From Bacillota bacterium (GTDB lineage: Bacteria; Bacillota_A; Clostridia; Peptostreptococcales; Anaerovoracaceae), in the NCBI GenBank assembly GCA_017556895.1, contig JAFYLX010000190.1, positions 1 through 11,306 of the forward strand: a stretch of 11,306 bases of DNA. Direction: 5' to 3'. A program made the position numbers and the translations under genes. Below the pieces are notes generated by a model, which ran no database searches, had not been told where the DNA came from, and saw nothing but the letters and a program-made list of their open reading frames with translations. Positions within the stretch are counted from its first letter, which is position 1. Each line of letters opens with the position of its first letter. Below, piece by piece: positions 6,159-11,306 of this stretch.

Positions 6159-6905
6159 ATGGGATTCGATGCAAAAAAAGTAAAAGATGATGTTGTTAAA
6201 TGGATTAGAGACTGGTTCGAAGTAAATGGACCTGGATGCAATGCAGTTGTTGCGATTTCTGGAGGTAAAGATAGCTCCGTTGTTGCTGCATTATGCGTTG
6301 AAGCTCTTGGCAAAGATAGAGTTGTCGGCGTTATGCTTCCAAAGGGTGAACAGTTCGACATTAGCGTTTCCAAGGCACTAATCAATCATCTTGGAATTAA
6401 ATCATTTGAAATAAATATCAACGATGCTTTTAATGGTCTAATGGGCCAGATTGAAAAGGCGCTTCCGGAGGTGGCTGTTCAGACAGTTACAAATTTACCG
6501 CCACGCTTAAGAATGGCTGCTACTTACGCGGTTTCTCAGTCTATGAACGGTAGAGTTGCAAACACTTGCAACCTAAGTGAAGACTGGGTGGGCTATTCTA
6601 CAAGATACGGCGATGCTGCGGGAGATTTCAGCCCTCTAAGCTTCCTAACAGTTCAGGAAGTTAAGGCTATCGGCAGAGAACTTGGCCTACCATCAGAATT
6701 CGTAGACAAAGTTCCTATCGACGGACTTCAGCCAAAGACAGATGAAGAAAACTTAGGCTTTACTTATGCAGTTCTAGACAGATACATCAGAACTGGAGAA
6801 ATCGAAGATCTTGAAACTAAAAAAAGAATTGATCATCTACACAAGATTAATCAATTCAAATTAAGATTTATGGATTGCTACCACTACGAACCAGAAGAAA
6901 ACTAA
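6159..6905 (+). CDS. nadE: NH3-dependent NAD(+) synthetase
   Basis: This 248-residue enzyme makes NAD from nicotinic acid adenine dinucleotide, ATP and ammonia in the last step of NAD synthesis. The ATP-pyrophosphatase P-loop is SGGKDSS (34-40). It is followed by NLPPRLRMAATYA (112-124), NTCNLSEDWVGYSTRYGDAAGDFSPL (split over 135-160, the NaAD/ATP pocket) and PIDGLQPKTDEENLG (186-200). There is no glutaminase (nitrilase) domain, and the length fits the ammonia-dependent type of about 245-275 residues. The ATG has AGGAGG nine bases upstream. It is transcribed alone, divergent from the nuclease-like gene and convergent with the kinase gene. Most members have I at the K37 position of the P-loop; the rest of the motif is intact, so activity is expected. 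Confidence 0.95.
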   Translation: MGFDAKKVKDDVVKWIRDWFEVNGPGCNAVVAISGGKDSSVVAALCVEALGKDRVVGVMLPKGEQFDISVSKALINHLGIKSFEININDAFNGLMGQIEKALPEVAVQTVTNLPPRLRMAATYAVSQSMNGRVANTCNLSEDWVGYSTRYGDAAGDFSPLSFLTVQEVKAIGRELGLPSEFVDKVPIDGLQPKTDEENLGFTYAVLDRYIRTGEIEDLETKKRIDHLHKINQFKLRFMDCYHYEPEEN

Positions 6906-6957
6906 GATTCAAAGCGCAAAAGCAAACCAAACACAAAACAAAATCAAATCAAATATA

Positions 6958-7046
6958 AAAGCCAGTTAGATACTCGCTGAGCGCTTCCGCAGGGCTTCGC
7001 CCGAGGAGCCGTAGCTCAGGGAGTATACTAGCTGGCTTTCGTTTTT
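6958..7046. terminator. Very long hairpin between nadE and the kinase gene, probably a bidirectional terminator
   Basis: AAAGCCAGTTAG (6958-6969) pairs with CTAGCTGGCTTT (7028-7039) with one G-T wobble. ATACTC (6970-6975) pairs with GAGTAT (7021-7026) and CTGAGC (6977-6982) with GCTCAG (7014-7019). GGGC-TTC-GCCC (6992-7002) sits near the tip. The stem is about 24 bp with one mismatch and one bulge before the inner part. On the plus strand it is followed by CGTTTTT, right for ending nadE; on the minus strand by TATATTTG, less ideal for ending the kinase gene. It is much longer than an ordinary terminator. Confidence 0.8.
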
Positions 7047-7074
7047 GAAATGTAGGGCTAGCTGGCTTTCGTTT
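7028..7074. repeat. 17-bp direct repeat: terminator arm duplicated at the kinase stop codon
   Basis: The 17 bases at 7028-7044 (CTAGCTGGCTTTCGTTT) recur exactly at 7058-7074, a 30-bp step. The first copy is the 3' arm of the long hairpin; the second overlaps the last bases of the histidine-kinase gene, including part of its TAA. The spare arm could compete for pairing with the 5' arm at 6958-6969. Confidence 0.8.
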
Positions 7075-8713
7075 ATGCCTTTTCTAGCATTACGATTGCT
7101 TTAAATAAGTCACCGTCTACCATAATTTCAAAGACACCGTTCATCATCTTGACTAAGTCTTTTGCAATGGCAAGACCAAGGCCTGAGCCTTCTGTATTCC
7201 TAGATTCATCGCCTCGTTTGAATCTTTCCATAAGTTCATCAGCACTTATATTAAGTTCGTCGCGAGAGATATTCTTTATCTCGATCTTCACAAGGCCGTT
7301 CTCTCCGACGTTGTGCTCACTCAAATTAATATAAACACGACTGTTTTCTAAAGCATATTTAGAAACATTTCCGAGTAAGTTTTCGAGGACTCTCCAAAGA
7401 AGCTGTCCGTCTGCCTTCACTGCAAGGTTTTCGCACTCGCTCTTAACCTGAACGGATAGTCCACGAGCAGACAGTTTTTCTTCCATCTCAACTAGAGTCT
7501 GAGTAAGCATTGATGACAAGTCGATTTCAGTGATATTTACAGGAATCGCACCAGAAGATGCTTTTGCTGCTTCAAATAGATTTTCTGTAAGTGTCTTTAG
7601 CCTCTGCGTCTTCTTATCTATGATTTCTAAGTATTCAGGAGCATTAGGGCTATCTAAGCCTTCTTTCTTAAGTAAATCGATATATGAAACCATAGATGTA
7701 AGCGGAGTCTTTAGGTCATGAGACACGTTAGATATAAGTTCTGTTTTTAGTCTTTGGCTCTTAAGTTCGTTCTGAATGGCTATATTTGAAGCCTGGGATA
7801 TATCGTTAATATCCGATGCGAGTCTAGCGAATTCTCCTCTAACACCTTTTGCATCTTCAGTAACTGGAATCTTGTAAGTTAAGTTGCCGTTTTTTACTTC
7901 CTCTACACCTTTCTTGATTTCTAGGTATTCCTCGACAATCTTAGGAACGAGGAAGATAATTAATATGATAACTAAAATCGTACCAATCCATGTAGCACAA
8001 AGAATCGCTCCAAAAAGAAGAACCGCCATCACTTTGAACATTGTTTTATCGCTCTTCTTAATCGCTCTAAGAATTAGGAAGAAGGATCCTCCTAGGAGTG
8101 ATTTTTCCCAGAACTCTCCTGCTTTTAACTTCTTAAATAGTGAAACAAAGCAAGAAAGGCAAACGATTGCGGCAAATACAATGCACATAATCATAACGAA
8201 AATTTCTAAATTAGCTCCATATATTCTTTCGTTATATGGATTGCTCCATTCCCAAACGCCAAGAGCTACACCTTTTTCCCAAACAGTTGTCATATATTCT
8301 GTCGGCAAGAAGCAAAGCGCCCCTGCTGCTATGCATCCTGCGATATGAAGTTCCGACCAAATCTTGTCAAACCAATTTAACTTTATTTTGCCGTCTCCAC
8401 GTCTGTTAAATCTGCCTGTAGCAAACATAATTATAGCTAATAACACTAAGAATACGATGCAACTTGCTATAAAAATCCACCCGCTCCATTCCATCAAATC
8501 ATTAAATTTGATTACGTCCGTAATTCGGCCTGCATAATAATAGGTTCCTTCTTCTGGATCCCATGATATGTCTTGAAGCCATAGCATTTCTTCAAGCGCC
8601 ATTATCACTGAAAAGCTTATAAAAGCGACCGTTGCTGATGCTATAGTCATTAGCCAGGCAATGCAATAAAAGAAGTATCCGACTTTGCTAGATTTTTTCA
8701 ATTTTGTATCCAA
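7073..8713 (-). CDS. Membrane sensor histidine kinase (VanS-like core, large multi-span input region)
   Basis: This 546-residue sensor kinase should phosphorylate the regulator encoded just upstream. Residues 1-260 hold about five or more membrane spans (near 12-38, 76-98, 122-137, 168-193, 226-256), with short loops and no recognised ligand domain. A HAMP-like linker follows (about 257-315). The H-box is SHDLKTPLTS (331-340, H332), the N-box LENLLGNVSKYA (443-454) and the G2 box GSGLGLAI (509-516). The usual DxG of the G1 box is replaced by NISRDELNIS (481-490), which I believe is common in this clostridial subfamily. The start is a TTG (8711-8713) inside the regulator's 3' end, a 26-nt overlap. 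A second TTG four codons further in (8699-8701) is also possible. The signal sensed is unknown. Confidence 0.92.
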   Translation of the reverse strand: MDTKLKKSSKVGYFFYCIAWLMTIASATVAFISFSVIMALEEMLWLQDISWDPEEGTYYYAGRITDVIKFNDLMEWSGWIFIASCIVFLVLLAIIMFATGRFNRRGDGKIKLNWFDKIWSELHIAGCIAAGALCFLPTEYMTTVWEKGVALGVWEWSNPYNERIYGANLEIFVMIMCIVFAAIVCLSCFVSLFKKLKAGEFWEKSLLGGSFFLILRAIKKSDKTMFKVMAVLLFGAILCATWIGTILVIILIIFLVPKIVEEYLEIKKGVEEVKNGNLTYKIPVTEDAKGVRGEFARLASDINDISQASNIAIQNELKSQRLKTELISNVSHDLKTPLTSMVSYIDLLKKEGLDSPNAPEYLEIIDKKTQRLKTLTENLFEAAKASSGAIPVNITEIDLSSMLTQTLVEMEEKLSARGLSVQVKSECENLAVKADGQLLWRVLENLLGNVSKYALENSRVYINLSEHNVGENGLVKIEIKNISRDELNISADELMERFKRGDESRNTEGSGLGLAIAKDLVKMMNGVFEIMVDGDLFKAIVMLEKA

Positions 8714-9398
8714 TTCCCCACACCACCTTTAAATATCTAGGATTTTTCGGGTCAATCTCTATCTTCTCGCGTATTCTTCTGATATGTACTGCAACCGTGT
8801 TTTCCGGACTGTATGCCGGCTCGTTCCACACAGATTCGTAAATCTGATCGATGCTGAAAACCCTGCCTGCATTCTCTGTCAGAAGCTTAAGTATGCCGAA
8901 TTCTATAGGTGTTACAACAACCTGTTCACCATCCAACGTTACCCTCTTCTCATTGTCGTCAACGATAAGTCCCCCTGACTTATATACGCCTGTCTCCATT
9001 GGACTTCCGGCAAGACTTCCAAGATTAACATAACGTCTGAGCTGGGATTTAACTCTTGCAATCAGTTCCAAAGGATTGAATGGCTTAGTTACATAGTCAT
9101 CGGCACCGACATTAAGACCCGTGATTTTGTCGTAGTCCTCTGACTTTGCGGAAAGCATTATAATTGGTATATTCTTGTCTTCTCTAATCTTCATAGTCGC
9201 CTGAATACCATCCATTTTGGGCATCATTACGTCCATAATGATTAGATGCAGATTTTCTTTTTTTGCAACTTCAAGGGCATCTTCCCCATTATATGCCTTG
9301 AAAACTATATATCCTTCGTTTCTAAGATAGATTTCTATAGCTCCTGCGATTTCTTTGTCGTCGTCACATACTAGGATATTTATATCTTGCATTGCCAT
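8688..9398 (-). CDS. OmpR/VanR-type response regulator
   Basis: This 236-residue DNA-binding regulator is expected to be activated by the adjacent kinase. The receiver domain (about 5-120) has the acidic cluster CDDDKE (11-16), phospho-acceptor D56 in IIMDVMMPKMDG, the switch serine in IIMLSAKSED and the conserved lysine in YVTKPFNP. The C-terminal winged-helix domain (about 150-236) shows TPIEFGILKLLTENAGRVFS, the recognition region ENTVAVHIRRIREKI and the ending VWGIGYKIEKI. The ATG at 9396-9398 was used; a second ATG two codons in (9390-9392) is also possible. GGAG is twelve bases upstream of the first, which is rather far. No confident promoter was found in 9399-9522. The neighbouring SEDS-PBP pair suggests a cell-envelope role, but that is inference from position. 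Confidence 0.95.
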   Translation of the reverse strand: MAMQDINILVCDDDKEIAGAIEIYLRNEGYIVFKAYNGEDALEVAKKENLHLIIMDVMMPKMDGIQATMKIREDKNIPIIMLSAKSEDYDKITGLNVGADDYVTKPFNPLELIARVKSQLRRYVNLGSLAGSPMETGVYKSGGLIVDDNEKRVTLDGEQVVVTPIEFGILKLLTENAGRVFSIDQIYESVWNEPAYSPENTVAVHIRRIREKIEIDPKNPRYLKVVWGIGYKIEKI

Positions 9399-9437
9399 AA
9401 CCTAAACGCTCTCCTTTCACCTTATGCCTATATTTTA

Positions 9438-9462
9438 GGGCCTCTTTATTACAAAGAAGCCC
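9438..9462. terminator. Hairpin between the PBP gene and the response-regulator gene
   Basis: GGGCCTCTTT (9438-9447) and AAAGAAGCCC (9453-9462) form a 10-bp stem with one G-T wobble and a 5-nt loop. Neither side has a good T-run: TAAAATAT on the minus side and ATCAATTTCTT on the plus side. It lies after the PBP stop and about 40 nt before the regulator start. It could be a weak terminator, an attenuator in the regulator's leader, or an mRNA-stabilising stem. Confidence 0.5.
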
Positions 9463-9522
9463 ATCAATTTCTTACAAATTTCTTAATTGTATTCGTTAGC
9501 GGATATTACAAATTGTTATCAG

Positions 9523-10818
9523 CTATCTTAATGCCTGGAGAACGCTGTTTGCAACAGGGCCTGCCACACTGGATCCATATCCACCGTTTTCCACGCAAAC
9601 TATGAACGCGTAATCTCCGGAGTATCCGCAGAACCAAGCATCCGGAGTTCCATCTCCGCCTTCTGCAGTACCTGATTTTGCATGAAGTTCAAGCCCCGGA
9701 TAGTTTCCATCTCCGTAAGTCTTTATTACGTTATTTCTCATCATATCGCCTAATTGCATTGCGATACCTGCATCAATCAAATTGACTTTGCCTGCCTCTT
9801 TATCCATCAGAATATATGGCTCGGCTGCCTCACCGCCACCAGCGATTGCACCCACGTATACCATCATAGATACAGGATTAACCTGATCTTCAAACTGACC
9901 AATTCCTGCCCAGCCCTGATTAATCTTGTATGTGTTGAAATTGAAGTTTCCTTTTTCAGTCTTTATTCCATTAATATCATAAGACTTCGTTAATCCAAAT
10001 TCCTTAACCGCATTTTTCATAACATTAGGTCCCATTTCTACCGCTAGACTTGCAAAAGCACAGTTGCATGAGTTGGCAAGAGCATCTTCTAAATCTTGAT
10101 TACCGTGTGAATATTCACAAGTGATATACTCGCCTTCGATTTCATGTTTTCCTGTGCATTCGAAATTCCAATCCTGGATTCCATCAATCTCTTCTAGAGC
10201 AGCAGCAGCCGTCACCAATTTAAAGATAGATCCAGGCGTTGAAGCGGTAGATATACCCTTATTAATAAAAGTACCCGATTCAGGTTCTTCCGGAACACCG
10301 TATGCAGGGTCAAATCCAGGGCTTGAGACCATACATATAATCTCACCTGTACGCCAGTTATACACGCCAACAAGACCATTTCTGTCACCCAACGCATCGT
10401 ATGCCGCCTCCGAAACTCCGGCATCGATTGTAAGCCTCAAGTCTCTGCCTTTTCCGAAAATTGATCCATGAGTACCAGTAATCAAATTATAGCCAATTAT
10501 ATCGCTTCTAAATGCATAAGTTGCTGCCGTAGAAATATTCTGATCAGGGTCGCCTACAACATGAAGCGTTGAATTTCTTATACCCCAATCGTCATTGTAT
10601 ATAGGGCCTTCCTCAGTATTTTGAAGAAGTAACAAATCATTTCTGTCGTATACTGCGCCCACTGCAAGCTGTCCCTCTGAATAAACGTGGCTATTGGCAT
10701 AGAAAGACGCCCAATCAGAGCCATATCTAACAAGCCTATAGCTAAAGAAGACCATTCCTGCAATAAGAACAAGGACCAATAAAATGCAGATTATAGCGCG
10801 ACCTTCCATTTTCTTCAT
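9523..10818 (-). CDS. Penicillin-binding protein transpeptidase (short PbpA/FtsI type)
   Basis: This 431-residue peptidoglycan DD-transpeptidase has one N-terminal membrane anchor (about 8-28), which places the catalytic domain outside the cell. The active-site motifs are SIFK (197-200, serine 197, in STPGSIFKLVT), SCN (250-252) and KSG (381-383, in HAKSGTAEGG). A short N-terminal non-catalytic region (about 30-125) includes YDRNDLLLLQN. There is no glycosyltransferase domain, so it needs a partner polymerase, and the SEDS gene directly upstream fits. It is shorter than the roughly 490 residues of PbpA and the 550-700 of most class B PBPs. The ATG at 10816-10818 overlaps the SEDS stop in ATGA, with AGGTGG six bases upstream. 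Which of elongation, division or sporulation it serves cannot be told from the sequence. Confidence 0.93.
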   Translation of the reverse strand: MKKMEGRAIICILLVLVLIAGMVFFSYRLVRYGSDWASFYANSHVYSEGQLAVGAVYDRNDLLLLQNTEEGPIYNDDWGIRNSTLHVVGDPDQNISTAATYAFRSDIIGYNLITGTHGSIFGKGRDLRLTIDAGVSEAAYDALGDRNGLVGVYNWRTGEIICMVSSPGFDPAYGVPEEPESGTFINKGISTASTPGSIFKLVTAAAALEEIDGIQDWNFECTGKHEIEGEYITCEYSHGNQDLEDALANSCNCAFASLAVEMGPNVMKNAVKEFGLTKSYDINGIKTEKGNFNFNTYKINQGWAGIGQFEDQVNPVSMMVYVGAIAGGGEAAEPYILMDKEAGKVNLIDAGIAMQLGDMMRNNVIKTYGDGNYPGLELHAKSGTAEGGDGTPDAWFCGYSGDYAFIVCVENGGYGSSVAGPVANSVLQALR

Positions 10819-11306
10819 ATCTTGCCACCTGCCTTTACTGCTATACTTGCCCTTTCTCTAGTGTCCGCTGCCTTGAGGAAAGCAAGCAACGCCCATGAAA
10901 CCATCATGCTTGTACCACCGTTGGACAAGAATGGGAATGTTACTCCCGTAAATGGGAATATATCTAGACAACCAAACACGTTAAGCATAGTCTGGAAAAT
11001 GAACATTGACATAGCACCGCATGCCGCAATCGTATAGTAAGTTGAACGGCCAGCGAATATGGATTTATAGGCAAACAGGGATAAAGTCACAATGGATAAT
11101 ACCGCCAAACATGCGATGATATATCCCCACTCTTCCGTTACCATACCGAATACCATATCGGTATCAGCTGCTGCAACATTATGAAGCCAACCATCGCCGG
11201 CTCCAACGCCTACCATACCACCACTGGCAGCTGCAGACATAGTTCTTGTCTGCTGGTAACCAGCCGCATCCATAAGTTCCGGGCTCCAAACGTTGCCCCA
11301 AGACGC
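10815..11306 (-). CDS. SEDS-family peptidoglycan polymerase (FtsW/RodA/SpoVE type), 5' end outside window
   Basis: The frame is open to the right edge. The readable 163 residues are the C-terminal part, and the first ATG inside the window is internal (the preceding codons read SWGNVWSPEL). Family landmarks are the extracellular loop with GYQQTRTMSAAASGG, GVGAG, AAADTDMVFGMVTEEWGYI, and the last spans with MLNVFGCLDIFPFTGVTFPF followed by LSNGGTSMMVSWALLAFL. About three membrane spans are visible. SEDS proteins polymerise glycan strands from lipid II and work with a class B PBP. The stop overlaps the start of such a PBP by 4 nt (ATGA), so the two are almost certainly translated together. It cannot be decided whether it is FtsW, RodA or SpoVE. 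Confidence 0.93.
   Translation of the reverse strand, partial: ASWGNVWSPELMDAAGYQQTRTMSAAASGGMVGVGAGDGWLHNVAAADTDMVFGMVTEEWGYIIACLAVLSIVTLSLFAYKSIFAGRSTYYTIAACGAMSMFIFQTMLNVFGCLDIFPFTGVTFPFLSNGGTSMMVSWALLAFLKAADTRERASIAVKAGGKI

Noticed and set aside
6258..6278. Lysine in the NadE P-loop (SGGKDSS rather than SGGIDSS)
   Set aside because: All other NadE motifs are intact and related synthetases appear to tolerate this position, so no loss of function is claimed.
7005..7027. tRNA-like start (GGAGCCGTAGCTCAGGG)
   Set aside because: It resembles a tRNA acceptor and D-arm start, but no T-arm GGTTCGA box, anticodon arm or matching acceptor strand follows, and the bases are accounted for by the long hairpin.
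7244..7273. Missing DxG of the kinase G1 box as a sign of an inactive kinase
   Set aside because: From memory, the NxSRDxLNIS form with an intact GSGLGLAI is common in clostridial VanS-like kinases; the H- and N-boxes are intact.
9430..9475. Promoter for the response regulator (TTGTAA, 16 bp, TATAGG on the minus strand)
   Set aside because: Both boxes match the consensus poorly, and the -35 candidate falls inside the hairpin at 9438-9462, so it is not called.
10815..11273. Complete small membrane protein starting at the ATG at 11271-11273
   Set aside because: The frame stays open to the window edge with SEDS-like residues before that ATG, so this is the tail of a larger gene.

Overview
The window looks like chromosomal DNA of a low-GC, Gram-positive bacterium of the Clostridia type. 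The support is the yhaM-cca-recD2-comF order, a VanR/VanS-like two-component pair, a SEDS-PBP pair, strong Shine-Dalgarno sites and AT-rich intergenic DNA. An assignment to a family such as Anaerovoracaceae would be a guess.

Layout, left to right. (1) 1-4755, minus strand: a four-gene operon read right to left. It holds yhaM (3'-5' exoribonuclease), cca (tRNA nucleotidyltransferase family), recD2 (helicase) and comF (runs off the left edge). It starts from a clear promoter at 4841-4869. yhaM/cca overlap by 7 nt and cca/recD2 by 11 nt, and comF follows recD2 after a 34-nt gap. (2) 4964-5740, minus strand: a lone unrecognised protein with a PD-(D/E)XK nuclease-like C-terminal half. It has its own promoter, an operator-like palindrome, a duplicated ribosome-binding site and a degenerate tandem repeat over its stop codon. 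(3) 5834-6027: a regular array of inverted TTGCCA / GTGGCAA elements with a 52-53 bp period, lying between the nuclease-like gene and the divergent nadE. (4) 6159-6905, plus strand: nadE (ammonia-dependent NAD synthetase), ending in a very long hairpin that also lies between nadE and the convergent kinase gene. (5) 7073-9398, minus strand: an OmpR-type response regulator and its overlapping multi-membrane-span histidine kinase. (6) 9523-11306, minus strand: a short PBP transpeptidase preceded by a SEDS (FtsW/RodA-type) glycan polymerase that runs off the right edge.

The genes are mostly housekeeping: RNA 3'-end metabolism, DNA repair/uptake, NAD synthesis and cell-wall synthesis. Two places stand out. 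One is 4942-6027, the nuclease-like gene with its array, palindrome and two different 23-bp tandem duplications. The other is the cca/recD2 junction: the Cca protein has substitutions at three positions that are normally conserved and functional, and recD2 is N-terminally short with a terminator-like hairpin in its first codons. No CRISPR array, tRNA, rRNA, insertion sequence or phage gene was found.
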